Both the position numbers and the translations under genes were made by a program. 64,000 nucleotides of DNA, from assembly GCF_025244705.1 (NCBI RefSeq), contig NZ_CP104207.1, positions 2,480,001 through 2,544,000 on the forward strand. The letters are read 5' to 3'. The notes under the pieces were generated by a model that saw only the letters and a list, made by a program, of their open reading frames with translations, had not been told where the DNA came from and did no database searches. This DNA comes from Sphingopyxis sp. PET50. Its GTDB lineage: Bacteria; Pseudomonadota; Alphaproteobacteria; Sphingomonadales; Sphingomonadaceae. This document shows positions 1-10,122 of this stretch, piece after piece (the first letter of the stretch is position 1; every line of letters begins with the position of its first letter).

Positions 1-391
1 CGAACAGGGTCCGGTGTGCGACCTCCCCGGTGGACAGCAGGAACCGCGCGAGTGCCGCCATCAGCCGCTGGAGCAAGGCCGCAGCCTCGCCCGGTGCCAG
101 CGGCTTCGCCAGCGCATCGGCCACATGCTGCGCTACGGTGCCCACTCCATCGCGATACCCCGCGACGATCCTCTGCGCGCAGGCGAGATACAGCCCCTCC
201 TTGCCCCCGAAATAATAGGTCAGCGCCGGCAGGTTGACCGCCGCCCGGTCTGCGATCTGCCGCGTCGTCGCCGCGGCATAACCGTGGAGTCCGAACTCGA
301 TCAGCGCCGCATCCAGAATGCGCGCGTGCGTCTCCCCGCCCTTGCGGTATCCGCTCGGCGCGCGGGAGGCGGAAGGGGCATGACGGCTCAT
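1..391 (-). CDS. TetR/AcrR family transcriptional regulator, partial (C-terminus beyond window)
   Basis: Reading the minus strand from the ATG at 391 gives an open frame that runs off the left edge, about 130 residues. It begins MSRHAPSASRAP and then shows a TetR DNA-binding domain: 'ARILDAALIEFGLHGYAAAT', a helix-turn-helix around 'TRQIADRAAVNLPALTYYFG' and 'KEGLYLA'. The rest is the start of the ligand domain. It is divergent from the MpaB-type oxygenase gene at 478 and the 86-base gap contains two palindromes, so it probably represses itself and that gene. The ligand is unknown. Family assignment is firm; the missing C-terminus prevents finer classification. Confidence 0.88.
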   Translation of the reverse strand, partial: MSRHAPSASRAPSGYRKGGETHARILDAALIEFGLHGYAAATTRQIADRAAVNLPALTYYFGGKEGLYLACAQRIVAGYRDGVGTVAQHVADALAKPLAPGEAAALLQRLMAALARFLLSTGEVAHRTLF

Positions 392-411
392 CTGCGATTC
401 TGCCTTGAATT

Positions 412-446
412 TATATCATATGATATATATCTATCACTTGATAGAT
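412..446. promoter_or_regulatory. Tandem palindromic operators for the TetR regulator
   Basis: Two dyads lie in the divergent gap: TATATCATATGATATA at 412-427, a perfect 16-bp palindrome, and ATCTATCACTTGATAGAT at 429-446, perfect arms of 8 around CT. Both share the core TATCNNNNGATA, with centres 18 bp apart. The AT-rich patch contrasts with the GC-rich surroundings. Position between a TetR gene and its divergent neighbour makes operators the natural reading; binding is inferred. Confidence 0.7.
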
Positions 447-477
447 TTTGGGGCACATAGCCTGGAAAGGCAATAGC

Positions 478-1827
478 ATGGCCGCGACCGTTTCGATCGA
501 CAATTTGCGCGCCCGCGTATACGCGCAAAAGGACCGCATTCCGGCAATCTATGGCAATGTCGACTTTTCGGCCGTGCCCGAACGCTTTGCCGACGCCCCG
601 GACGACGCGACCAGCCTGTCGGGCGGTTATGTCGACGAGCGTTTGCGGCTGCTCGCTGATCCCGAACGGCTCGAATTCATCCGCGCCTATACCATGATGG
701 GCGACGGCGTTGCCGACGCCTATGCCGCGCTGATGCGCGACTACGGTTTTCGCCGCCTCGTCGATATGCTGGTTGAAGCCTGTGACCATGGCGTCGAAAA
801 GGTTGCCGACGCACCGCCCGAACTCGTTGCCTTCATCGCTGACATGGAACGCATCCCCGACTGGCTCGATATGGCGCTCGTCGAGGAAGGCGCGCGACTC
901 GACCGCAACTCGGCCGCCAATCTCGGCCCCTTCATCATCCGCGGCGCCTTTATCGCGACCTTCATGAACAAATATGCCGCGCTGCCGATGGCGATCACCA
1001 ACACGCTGTCGCGCGACACCGCCGCGCGCCGTGTCAAGGAGACCGCCACCTTCTTTACCACTTCGGTCCTCCCGGGCGCGCTGGAACGCTTCGGTCCCGG
1101 TTTCAAGTCGGCGGCGATGGTGCGGCTGATGCACTCGATGGTGCGCGCCAATGTGATGCGACGGCCGAAGGATTGGGACGTTGGCGTCTTCGGCATCCCG
1201 ATCCCGCAGGTCGACCAGATGCCTGCCGGGCTGATCGCGATCTTCCTGATGTCCTACAAGATCCTCGCCAAGGGCCGCAATCACTTCACCCGCTCCGAAC
1301 GGGCGCGTGTCGAACTCGCCCGCTACCGCTGCTTCCTGCTGGGCTTGCCCGAGGATCTGCTCGCCGACACGCCGCAGGGGATCGTTGACCTGATGACTGC
1401 GCGCGGCGGCACGCTGCGTTCGGGCTATGACGATCACACTTGCGGCGAACTGCTGCGCGCGACGATGGCGGCCGACCTGCGTCCCGACGCCTCGCTGTCC
1501 TCGCGCATCTACGAACGCTTCGAACGCAGTTTCTCGAAGCTCTTCTTCGTCCAGAATTTCATGGCGGGAGACCGCAAAAAGGCCGCCGCGATCGGCGTGG
1601 CGCTGACGCGCGCCGACATGGTGCGGGCCGCCGCGGCGGGGCTCTATGTCTATGGCCGGATCAAGCTCTATGCGCTCGCCAGCCATATTCCGGGCCTCAA
1701 CCGCACCGCCGACCGCCGCCTGGTCGCAAAGCTGAAGGCGCAGCTGGCGAGCTATGGCCACGCCGAATTCACCACCGATGCGGCGCAATATCGTGCCGCT
1801 CCGCCGCCTCGGCTTGCGACCGGATAG
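478..1827 (+). CDS. Oxygenase MpaB family protein (DUF2236)
   Basis: This 449-residue protein belongs to the MpaB/rubber-oxygenase-like family (DUF2236), haem-associated oxygenases of which latex-clearing protein and fungal MpaB are the studied members. I see no signal peptide, and the body is helical, with conserved-looking segments such as 'GPFIIRGAFIATFMNKYAA' and 'GVFGIPIPQVDQMPAG'. The ATG at 478 was chosen because upstream codons in this frame run into the operator region. The divergent TetR regulator suggests inducible expression. The substrate cannot be told from sequence. The frame is intact. Confidence 0.8.
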   Translation: MAATVSIDNLRARVYAQKDRIPAIYGNVDFSAVPERFADAPDDATSLSGGYVDERLRLLADPERLEFIRAYTMMGDGVADAYAALMRDYGFRRLVDMLVEACDHGVEKVADAPPELVAFIADMERIPDWLDMALVEEGARLDRNSAANLGPFIIRGAFIATFMNKYAALPMAITNTLSRDTAARRVKETATFFTTSVLPGALERFGPGFKSAAMVRLMHSMVRANVMRRPKDWDVGVFGIPIPQVDQMPAGLIAIFLMSYKILAKGRNHFTRSERARVELARYRCFLLGLPEDLLADTPQGIVDLMTARGGTLRSGYDDHTCGELLRATMAADLRPDASLSSRIYERFERSFSKLFFVQNFMAGDRKKAAAIGVALTRADMVRAAAAGLYVYGRIKLYALASHIPGLNRTADRRLVAKLKAQLASYGHAEFTTDAAQYRAAPPPRLATG

Positions 1828-1926
1828 CAAGAAAATCCGCGCTTTTCCGGATATTTGACATTTGGCGTGCAACCCTCGTGTTCACCGGGCGTTAAGCGTC
1901 CAAGTCAACCACGGGAGTCACCGACT

Positions 1927-2199
1927 ATGCGTAAGATCCTCATCACCCTCGCCGCCACCACGACGCTGGCCCTCGGCGCCTGCCAGAGCCCCGCCGCCGA
2001 CAAGGCCGAAGACACCGCGGACGCCCAGGCCGACGTCGTCGATGCCCAGGCCGACGCGATGCCCGAAGGCCCGGCAAAGGAAGCAACCGAAGCCAAGGCC
2101 GACGCGATCGAGGAGGCCGGCGAAGCAAAGGCCGATGCGATCGACAACGGTACGGCTCCGGCCACCACCCCGGCCGCACCGGTCGAAGAAAAGAAATAA
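1927..2199 (+). CDS. Small Ala/Asp/Glu-rich lipoprotein
   Basis: This is a 90-residue protein with a lipoprotein signal: MRKILITL, a hydrophobic stretch, and the lipobox LGAC with Cys at about residue 19. The mature part is a low-complexity acidic and alanine-rich tail with repeated 'KADAIE' and 'AQADVVDAQADA' units that would form a long helix. The ATG at 1927 is preferred because it begins the signal peptide; an upstream in-frame start at 1855 lacks one. A strong terminator follows at 2231. No function is known; an outer-membrane-anchored helical protein is inferred. Confidence 0.75.
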   Translation: MRKILITLAATTTLALGACQSPAADKAEDTADAQADVVDAQADAMPEGPAKEATEAKADAIEEAGEAKADAIDNGTAPATTPAAPVEEKK

Positions 2200-2230
2200 C
2201 AGGGCTGCCTCCCCTAAAGGGCAGGGTGAA

Positions 2231-2258
2231 GGGCGCCGGATCGATTCCGGCGCCCTTT
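2231..2258 (+). terminator. Rho-independent terminator after the lipoprotein gene
   Basis: A perfect 10-bp inverted repeat, GGGCGCCGGA at 2231-2240 and TCCGGCGCCC at 2246-2255, encloses a five-base loop and is followed by TTT. It lies 31 bases after the lipoprotein stop codon. Confidence 0.8.
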
Positions 2259-2437
2259 GTCGTGCGCGCTGCGTTCTTTTCGAGAATCCTTGTCGCTGTG
2301 ACGCGCGTCACCGCGGCAACGCAGACCCCGGTCTAGACCGATTCTCGTGGAGCGGGGCTCAGCCAATCGAGCCACAAACCACCCTCCCGTCGTCGCCTCG
2401 CGACCCAGCGGCGGCGGGAGGGACTATCCCTTCGGCA

Positions 2438-3653
2438 TCAGGTGACCGCGGCCCGTGCGTGAAATTCGGGCCGGTCCCATGCCCGTGTCGCCACCACTTC
2501 GACCAGCGCCTCGCCGACCAGCCACACGTCTTTGTGACTCAGCGTCAGCGGCGTGAAGCCGAAACGCGCCACGTCGGGCGCGCGAAAATCGCCGACGATG
2601 CCGCGCGCGATCAGCGCCTGCACGATCGCATAGGCCTGGTCGTGCCGGAAACTGATATGGCTGCCGCGCTTCGCGGGGTCGAGCGGGGTCACGCATTCGA
2701 GCCCCGCCCGCATCCCCGCCGCCAGCAACATATCGAACAGCGCCGCCGACTTCGCCTCGACGACGCGCATGTCGATGCCCTGCCACAGCGCCAGCCCGCT
2801 CTCGAGCGCGCCGAGACCCAGCATCGGCGGCGTACCCGTCAGCCAGCGTTTCATACCGGCGGCGGGCGCATAATCGTCGGTGAAACCAAAGGGCGCCGCG
2901 TGCCCCATCCAACCCGACAGCGGATTGGTCAACTCAGCCTGCCAGCGTTTCGCCACATAGAGGAACGCCGCGCGCGCCCGGCCCCCCGTTCAGATATTTA
3001 TAGCCGCACCCGACCGCCAGATCGGCGCCGGAGCCGTTCAGGTCGACCGCGACCGCGCCCGCGCTGTGGCTGAGGTCCCACAGCATCCGCGCCCCCGCCG
3101 CCTGCGCCCGCGCGGTCCATTCGGCCATGTCGAAGCGCGCGCCACTTTTGTAATGGACGTGCGTGAGCAGCAGCAGCGCGACATCGCCGTCCAGCGCCTC
3201 GGCCAATCGCTCGCGCGGCACGACACGCAATTCGGCCCCCGGCACGCAGCCGACCGCGCCCGATGCGATATGCAGGTCGGTCGGGAAATTGCCCGCCTCG
3301 CTGACCACCACGCGCCGCGCGGGGTCGCGGCGGAGCGCCGCGACGACGGCCTTGAACAGGTTCACGCTCGTCGAATCGCAGACGATCACCTCGTCCGCCG
3401 CCGCGCCGATCAGCGGTGCGATCAGCCCGCCGATCCGCGCGGGCGCGTCGATCCACCCGTCGTTCCAGCTGCGGATCAGCCGCTCCCCCCATTGCCGCGT
3501 CACCATGTCGGCGCTCGCCGCGACGCTGTCCGCGGGCAGCATGCCCAGCGAATTGCCGTCGAGATAGACCAGACCCTCCGGGCGCACGAACCGCGCGCGC
3601 AGCGGCGCGAGCCCGTCGGCGGCATCGAGCGCCCGTGCCGCCGCCAGCGTCAT
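2438..3653 (-). CDS. kynU: Kynureninase (frameshifted as read)
   Basis: Kynureninase is a PLP enzyme that splits kynurenine into anthranilate and alanine. The N-terminal 230 residues (MTLAAARALDAADGLAPL, 'VYLDGNSLGMLP', 'CDSTSVNLFKAV') end in the PLP-lysine region 'GCGYKYLNGGPGAR'. The C-terminal 165 residues ('KRWQAELTNPLSGWMGHA' to the stop) follow in another frame, with the break between about 2940 and 2990. Together they give the usual length near 405 residues. The start overlaps the stop of the upstream hydrolase by four bases (ATGA), so the two are translated as an operon. The break is probably a sequencing indel. Confidence 0.9.
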
Positions 3654-4561
3654 CGCTGCGCCTCCATCCCGAACGTCTTCAGGATCGCCGCGCGCTGCTT
3701 CGCCCAGCTGACGCTGTCGGGCGCGATCAGCTCGACATGGCCTTCGCCGGGAGTCACCTCCATCGTCACCGCGCGTCCGCGCTGCGCCATCGCCGCGATA
3801 TAGGCCTCACCCGTCGCGGGCGGCGTCACCCGGTCGAGCGCGTTGTTGAACTGCACCTCCACCGCGTCACCCGGCGGCATTTCGGGCGGCGAGGTGCGCG
3901 CATATTCGCCGCGCGCCATGTCGCGCGGCGCCTCCGCTCCGCAGGCATGGCCGACACTTGCCGCGCCCGCGCGCAGATCGGGCAGCCCGCCCTGACTGAT
4001 CGCAAGGTCGATCTTCACCGGGTCGCTCCCGCGCAATGCGTCGTCCGCCGCCAGCGCCGGCCGTCGCGCCAGCCACAGCGCCAGATGCCCGCCCGCGCTA
4101 TGTCCGATCGCGATCCGCGGCGCGTCCATCGCAAAGCCATGCTTGCCGCCCTCGCGCGCGAACAGGTCCGCCGCCGCGCCGACATCGTCGAAAGTGCCCG
4201 GATAGCCGCCGCCGCGATCGACGCCGCGATATTCGATGTTCCACACGCCCACGCCGTAGCGCCGGAGATCGTCGGCGATCCAGTTCATGATGTCGCGCTG
4301 GGCGACGGCGGTCTGCCAGCAGCCGCCGTGGATCATGATCACCGCCGGATGCGGCCCGGCGCCTTGCGGTACCCAGACATCGACGATCTGCAGCGGATCG
4401 TCGCCATAGCGCAGCGTCGTATCGGGTTTCGGTTGCGGGCGATTCAGCAGGTCGCCCCATTCCATGATCGGCTTCTGCGGCACTGCGCCCTCCTGTGTCG
4501 CTCCCGGCGCGGAGCAGGCGGCCAGCGCCGCCGCCAGCATCGCCATCGTTGTTGTCTGCAT
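3650..4561 (-). CDS. Alpha/beta hydrolase, kynurenine formamidase-like lipoprotein
   Basis: This alpha/beta hydrolase has the oxyanion motif 'IHGGCWQ', the nucleophile elbow 'GHSAGGH', and a C-terminal catalytic His in 'PGEGHVELI', an arrangement seen in BNA7-type formylkynurenine formamidases and related esterases. Directly upstream of and overlapping kynU, it probably supplies kynurenine from N-formylkynurenine. Oddly, the N-terminus carries a lipobox ('LAAALAACSAPG'), which predicts export, whereas kynureninase is cytoplasmic. The ATG at 4561 is chosen over 4585 because AGGAG lies 11 bases before it. A generic exported esterase remains possible. Confidence 0.72.
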   Translation of the reverse strand: MQTTTMAMLAAALAACSAPGATQEGAVPQKPIMEWGDLLNRPQPKPDTTLRYGDDPLQIVDVWVPQGAGPHPAVIMIHGGCWQTAVAQRDIMNWIADDLRRYGVGVWNIEYRGVDRGGGYPGTFDDVGAAADLFAREGGKHGFAMDAPRIAIGHSAGGHLALWLARRPALAADDALRGSDPVKIDLAISQGGLPDLRAGAASVGHACGAEAPRDMARGEYARTSPPEMPPGDAVEVQFNNALDRVTPPATGEAYIAAMAQRGRAVTMEVTPGEGHVELIAPDSVSWAKQRAAILKTFGMEAQR

Positions 4562-4621
4562 CCGTGCCGTCGCTCCTGTCCTCATCCGACCCGCATAGCG
4601 GCGAGGCGGCGGTGTGGCGAC

Positions 4622-5230
4622 CTATCGCATCAGCTGCGCGACCACATCCTGCACCCCCTGCGCCGTATGGTCCGCGCGCAGCGCCGCCAGCGCCTCCGCT
4701 ACGTCGAGCCGATAGTCAGCCACTCCCGCGCTCGCGCTTTCCCACGTCGCGCCCAAGGCCTTGACCAGGCGCTTTGCCGCGGCATTCTCGGACAGGACAT
4801 GCAGGTCGAGTGTCGCCAGCCCCTCGCCCATGCACTCGATCAGCAGCGCCGCGGTCATCATCCGCGCGAGTCCCTTGCCCTGGAACTCGTCGAGCACTGC
4901 AACCGAATATTCGGCTATCGATGGCGCCCCCGCCAGCCGCACCGCATGCACCGCGCCGATCGCCGGCGTGCCCTCGCACTCGGTGCATAGCGCGCCCCAG
5001 CCGATATGGTCGTGCCCGTCGACATCGACCAACCGTTCGATCACCGCATCGGGCAGCTCCGCCGCAGGCGAGAAGAAGCGCAGATAGCGCGACTCCGCCG
5101 ACAGCGCCGCAACCCCTGCGCGGAGCAGCGGCGCATCGTCGGGAGTGATCGTGCGCAGGCAAACCGCGGTCCCGTCGGCCAGTCTGCTGTGGACCGCGAT
5201 ATCGCGCAGCGCCCCCCGCCGTTCCGCCAT
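4622..5230 (-). CDS. GNAT family N-acetyltransferase
   Basis: This 202-residue protein has a GNAT fold signature: beta strand 'YSVAVLDEFQGKGLARMMTA' contains the acetyl-CoA P-loop (Q-x-x-G-x-A type), followed by 'ECMGEGLATLDLHVLSENAAA', typical of the strand-helix after the binding loop. The N-terminal 'GTAVCLRTITPDDAPLL' is the usual GNAT opening. Start ATG at 5230 gives a normal domain without extension. It is 60 bases upstream of the hydrolase on the same strand and may be co-transcribed. The acceptor substrate is unknown. Confidence 0.82.
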   Translation of the reverse strand: MAERRGALRDIAVHSRLADGTAVCLRTITPDDAPLLRAGVAALSAESRYLRFFSPAAELPDAVIERLVDVDGHDHIGWGALCTECEGTPAIGAVHAVRLAGAPSIAEYSVAVLDEFQGKGLARMMTAALLIECMGEGLATLDLHVLSENAAAKRLVKALGATWESASAGVADYRLDVAEALAALRADHTAQGVQDVVAQLMR

Positions 5231-5416
5231 GCCCGCCTCCTGGCCGCCGCGTATCTTCCCGCAAGATAGGCCGCGCCTCTGGCGATGGCAATCTCGCCTC
5301 CAGCCCCGTCCGGTCGCCTCAACAGCGATGCCGGGTCCGGACGGATGCAGCCGAGCGGGGACCAATATGACGGCGAACATGATAACACCCGCCCGCACCG
5401 ATTCGAGGATTATCCG

Positions 5417-6448
5417 ATGAGAGACTATATTGGGGCAATCAAAGCCAGCGGACTGACCATTGATGACCCGATTGAAGTCGGCGACCCGGCGTTGTGGATA
5501 CCGACGCCCGAGCTGGAGGTCCTGCTGAACCACGGCATGTCGGGCATATCCCTGGCCGGGCTGGCGATAAGAACGCGCTCGAAAGTCGCCAAGCAGCACG
5601 TCTGCCGTGTGTTGGGATATCCCGTTCCGGCGCGTTTCAGAAAGTTGCAACCCCGGTTTGCCGGGCAGAGGTTCGACACCTATGTCCAAAAGGCCAACAA
5701 TCTCCAAATCTGGAACGAAGGGCTGTCATCGACAAGACGCTATGTCATGATCCGTGTCGATGAGGCCGATGTCGTGACCAGGGTGAAGGTCGTCACCGGC
5801 GAAGATCTGGCCGTTCTCGACACCACAGGCACGCTTACGCAGAAATATCAGGCGCGCCTCGTCCCCGGAGATGCCGATGCCGAACTGATCGCCGATACGG
5901 ATAGCGAGCGGCTGCAGCCCTTTGTGCGGGCGGGCGCCATACCCGCCAAATCGGTCAGTCCGATCGATCATCCCCATGCGGCTTCGATTTTGCCGATTGC
6001 GGAAATATTCGAGCGGCTGTCTCCCCTGCTCGGACGGAGTTTCCGGGACGCGGGTCGTGATCAGGACCGCAATCGGGGCGCCGCGTTGCACGAACTGGTT
6101 TGCTTAAGCAGCTGGGTTATTCCAGCTATCAGGACGACGGTCGGTTTCCGGACGTCCGACACCAGTTGCTGGAGGTGAAGCTGCAAACCTCGCCCACCAT
6201 CGATCTGGGGCTGGTATGCCCCGACAGCGACAGCGTTCTCGACATACCGCAGCTTGCTTGACCAGCAGATTCGGCACTGCGACGTGCGCTACGCCATTTT
6301 TTCGGGGATCACCGATGGCGCGACGGTTACGCTGACGCACTTCTACCTGACCACCGGCGAGCGCTTCTTCAGCCGCTTTCCCCAATTTCAAGGGAGGGTG
6401 CTGAACAAAAAGCTCCAAATCCCCCTGCCGTCAGACTTTTTCGACTGA
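5417..6448 (+). pseudogene. Type II restriction endonuclease, PD-(D/E)XK type, broken by two frame changes as read
   Basis: The frame from the ATG at 5417 encodes about 228 residues ('ALWIPTPELEVLLNHGMSGI', 'GQRFDTYVQKANNLQIWNE'). Near 6100 the coding sense moves to another frame with 'LKQLGYSSYQDDG' and 'FPDVRHQLLEVKLQ', a clear PD...E-x-K nuclease centre. Near 6255 it returns to the first frame for the last 60 residues ('DVRYAIFSGITDGATVTL', ending FFD). Reading straight through stops at 6178 and lacks the catalytic core. The tail overlaps the convergent methyltransferase gene by 18 bases, so it is the nuclease of that pair. The breaks compensate each other and may be sequencing errors. Cleavage site unknown. 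Confidence 0.75.
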
Positions 6449-8215
6449 CAGCCCAAAGGACTGCCAAACCATCGCATCCAGTTCCGCTTCCAGTTCGGCG
6501 TCATCGCTCTCGGCGAGCCGCTCAAAAAGCCGTTTGGCACGCCCGACTATCCGGCGGCTCAGGGCAGCATCGGGATCCGGGATCGGAAACTGCTCGACAT
6601 ATTGGGTGATGAAGCGGCGGCGGCCGGCATAGAGCTTGTTGTTGAAGCGGCAGTCGTAGAATTTCTCGATAAAACTCGAATTCGCGACGGCAAGCGCGAG
6701 CCAGAGCAGATCGTCCTTCCCGGGTTCCGGCTTGAGCCAGTAGCAATCGCCGTTCACGATCGTATCGTCGAGGTCCATCCAGAAAGTCGGCCGCTCGCTG
6801 ATATCCCGGAAGACGAGCTTCGGGCCGCTCCAGTCGGCGGGATTTTGCGGGACCCATATTTCATACCATTCCCGCCCCGCTTCCAGCACATAGCTCCGCC
6901 CCGTCAGCACGTCGCGGTGGCTTTCCAGATAGGCTCGGCTGAGGGGGTATGCCTGCAAATCCACAGCGCGGCGCCGATCATTCACGACCTCGTGCGGATA
7001 AAGAATCCGCATCGCGGCGCGCGACCCGTCCGGTCGAAACCGCCGGGCTATCTTGTGCGTGGTCAGCGGCCGAAGCAGTTCCAGCGGGGCTTACCATTCG
7101 CGACGGACAAACACCTTGTCGGCACAGGTTTTGACGCCGACACGCACCTTTCCGATATCCTTGAACTGGCCCCGGGAATTTGCCTCGACCGTAGCCAGCC
7201 AGCTTACCACATCTTCGGAGCAGAGCCGCCAGACGTCGGCCGGATTCTGGTTCGTGTGCAGACTGCCGTGACGGATTTCAAAAACGCGTCCGTCCGGCAA
7301 GCCCGCAACGCCGCTGTAGGGCAATGCCGCGAGAGCGCTCTCCGCCCGGAAGTCGGCGCGCTTGGTCTTGGTCTCATAGATTGCCGTAAAGCTGGCGGGC
7401 GCACTCGCTTCGCCGCAGCGGTACGCCCGTTCGCGACGATGACGGCTAAGCAATACCGCCGCATCGAACAGCTTGGTATCTCCCAAATCGAAGATGCGCC
7501 GGAGGCTGAGCACCTTCGAAAGCGCCTCGCGAACCACACCCCCGGACCGCGTCGTCATGAAGCGATTGGAAACGATGATGCCTGCGCTGCCCGCGGGGTT
7601 CAAGACACGCGCTATGCCCAGCAGAAAGGCGAAATACAGATCGACCCGGCCGGAAAGTCCGAATTGCGAGGCCAGTTCCTGCGCCCGCCGCGAACCGATT
7701 ATCTGCGTCCGGACATAAGGCGGATTGGCTATGACCAGGTCATAGGATTCGCCTTCCGAAAACAGCCCGCTGGAGAAATCGTCCAGCACATGATCCAGGA
7801 AGCTGCCTTCGACCAGATGCAGCTTCGCTTGCGGGTAGCCAGCCGTCAGCCGTTCGGATGCAACCGAAAGGGCGGCAGGGTCCGTTTCAAAGGCGAACAC
7901 ATCGACACCCGCCGGGAGGCGATCGAGCAAGCTGCAGAGAAGTTCCCCATGACCCAAAGCCGGGTCCAGAACACGCAAGCGGCGGCCGGCTGGAATATCG
8001 GCAGCGGCGATGATCTGATCGGCGACGAAGTCGGAAAGGTCCCGCGGCGTGTAGGTCGCGCCTTCCGCCTTCTTTCCGGGTACGATTCCGTATCGCCTTT
8101 CGGACCCCGGCAGGTTTTCTCCAATGTCCGAAATGTCCGGCTCCGCAGCCTCCGGAAACAGGGATTCAAGCTGTTCGGGAGTCCGAAGCGCCACCGGATA
8201 GGGGGGATTTTCCAT
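6431..8215 (-). pseudogene. Class I N6-adenine DNA methyltransferase (Eco57I/TaqI-like), with an in-frame stop
   Basis: From the ATG at 8215 the frame encodes an amino-methyltransferase: SAM-binding motif I 'VLDPALGHGELLCSLL' at roughly residues 75-90, catalytic motif IV 'NPPY' near residue 160, then a C-terminal target-recognition region. A TAA at 7091-7093 ends the protein at 374 residues, but the same frame continues unbroken to 6431 for 219 more with plausible sequence ('LELLRPLTTHKIARRF', 'NSSFIEKFYDCRFNNKLYAG', 'RRFITQYVEQFPIPD'), which completes a TaqI-like specificity domain. Without this part site recognition would be lost. It is convergent with the endonuclease gene. The stop is a substitution-type change, unlike the indels elsewhere in the window. 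Confidence 0.8.
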
Positions 8216-8298
8216 GCCGGGAGTTGAACACAAGGCGAACGTCCGATCAACCAGATTGAAACTTCCAGAACCCTCACCCCCCGCCCGACGAGCCCGCG

Positions 8299-10122
8299 TC
8301 AGGCATCGTCGCCCATCCTGAGCGCCGCGATAAACGCCTCCTGCGGGATGTTCACATTGCCATATTCGCGCATCCGCTTCTTGCCCTCCTTCTGCTTCTC
8401 CAGCAGCTTCTTCTTGCGGGTCGCGTCGCCGCCATAGCATTTGGCGGTCACGTCCTTGCGCAGCGCGGCGATGGTTTCGCGGGCGATCACCTTGCCGCCG
8501 ATCGCGGCCTGGATCGGAATCTTGAACATGTGGCGCGGGATCAGGTCCTTCAGCCGCTCGCACATGCCGCGACCGCGGCTTTCCGCCGAACCGCGATGCA
8601 CGATCATGGAGAGCGCGTCGACCGGCTCGTTGTTGACGAGGATGCTCATCTTGACGAGGTCGCCGGGGCGGTGGCCGATCTGGTGATAGTCGAACGACGC
8701 ATAGCCGCGCGAAATGCTCTTCAACCGGTCGTAGAAGTCGAACACCACCTCGTTGAGCGGCAGCTCGTAAGTGATCTGCGCGCGGCCGCCGACATAGGTC
8801 AGATTCTTCTGGATGCCGCGGCGGTCCTGGCACAGCTTCAGGATCGGACCGAGATAATCGTCGGGGACATAGATCACCGCCTCGATCCACGGTTCCTCGA
8901 TCTCGTCGATGCGGTTGGGATCGGGCATGTCGGCGGGGTTGTGGAGCTCGATCTCCTTCGCCGCCTCGTTCTTGGTATGGCCGAGCTTGAGCTTGTACAC
9001 CACCGACGGCGCGGTGGTGATGAGGTCGAGGTCGTATTCGCGGCTCAGCCGCTCCTGGATGATCTCGAGGTGGAGCAGGCCGAGGAAGCCGCAGCGGAAG
9101 CCGAAGCCGAGCGCCGCGCTGCTCTCCATCTCGAAACTGAAGCTCGCGTCGTTGAGCCGCAGCTTCTGGATGCTCTCGCGCAATTTCTCGAAGTCGTTGG
9201 CGTCGGTCGGGAACAGGCCGCAGAAGACGACCGGCTGGACCTCCTTGAACCCCGGCAGCGGCGCCGCGGCGGGTTTCCTGGCGTCGGTCACGGTGTCGCC
9301 GACGCGCGCCTGCGCGACGTCCTTGATCTGCGCCGTGATGAAGCCGATCTCGCCGGGGCCGAGTTCGCCGAGCTGTTCGATCTTGGGGGTGAAGCAGCCG
9401 ACGCGGTCGATCAGGTGGGTGGTGCCCGCCTGCATGAACTTGATCTGCTGGCCCTTTTTCAGCACGCCGTCGACGACGCGGACGAGGATGACGACGCCGA
9501 GATAGGGATCGTACCAGCTGTCGACGAGCATCGCGAGCAGCGGCGCGGCCGCGTCGCCCTTCGGCGGCGGAATCCTGGTGACGATCGCCTCCAGCGCTTC
9601 CTCGATGCCGATCCCCGACTTGGCGGAAGCGAGCACCGCGTCGTCGGCGGGGAGGCCGATGATATCCTCGATCTCGGCCTTCACCTTGTCGACGTCGGCC
9701 GCGGGCAGGTCGATCTTGTTGATCACCGGCACGATCTCATGGTCGTGCTCGATCGACTGGTACACGTTCGCCAGCGTCTGCGCCTCGACCCCCTGCGCCG
9801 CGTCGACCACCAGCAGCGCGCCCTCGCACGCGGCGAGCGACCGCGAGACTTCATAGGCGAAGTCGACGTGGCCCGGCGTATCCATCAGGTTGAGCTCGTA
9901 CGTCTCGCCGTCGTGGGCCTTGTACGACAGGCGCACGGTCTGCGCCTTGATGGTGATCCCGCGCTCCTTCTCGATGTCCATATTGTCGAGCACCTGCGCC
10001 GACATCTCGCGCGCGGTGAGGCCGCCGGTGAACTGGATCAGCCGGTCGGCGAGCGTCGATTTTCCATGGTCGATGTGGGCGATGATCGAGAAATTGCGGA
10101 TGTGGGACAAGGGCGTGGTCAT
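8299..10122 (-). CDS. lepA: Elongation factor 4 (LepA), GTPase
   Basis: LepA is a ribosome-associated translational GTPase that acts on initiation and back-translocation under stress. The 607-residue length is normal. GTPase motifs are complete: 'AHIDHGKST' (G1, residues about 15-23), 'DTPGHVDF' (G3) and 'NKIDLP' (G4). The C-terminal domain specific to EF4 is present, ending '[20 protein letters not shown]'. The gene is intact and stands alone between two restriction-modification loci. Downstream, the broken methyltransferase gene follows on the same strand with an 83-base gap. Confidence 0.98.
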   Translation of the reverse strand: MTTPLSHIRNFSIIAHIDHGKSTLADRLIQFTGGLTAREMSAQVLDNMDIEKERGITIKAQTVRLSYKAHDGETYELNLMDTPGHVDFAYEVSRSLAACEGALLVVDAAQGVEAQTLANVYQSIEHDHEIVPVINKIDLPAADVDKVKAEIEDIIGLPADDAVLASAKSGIGIEEALEAIVTRIPPPKGDAAAPLLAMLVDSWYDPYLGVVILVRVVDGVLKKGQQIKFMQAGTTHLIDRVGCFTPKIEQLGELGPGEIGFITAQIKDVAQARVGDTVTDARKPAAAPLPGFKEVQPVVFCGLFPTDANDFEKLRESIQKLRLNDASFSFEMESSAALGFGFRCGFLGLLHLEIIQERLSREYDLDLITTAPSVVYKLKLGHTKNEAAKEIELHNPADMPDPNRIDEIEEPWIEAVIYVPDDYLGPILKLCQDRRGIQKNLTYVGGRAQITYELPLNEVVFDFYDRLKSISRGYASFDYHQIGHRPGDLVKMSILVNNEPVDALSMIVHRGSAESRGRGMCERLKDLIPRHMFKIPIQAAIGGKVIARETIAALRKDVTAKCYGGDATRKKKLLEKQKEGKKRMREYGNVNIPQEAFIAALRMGDDA

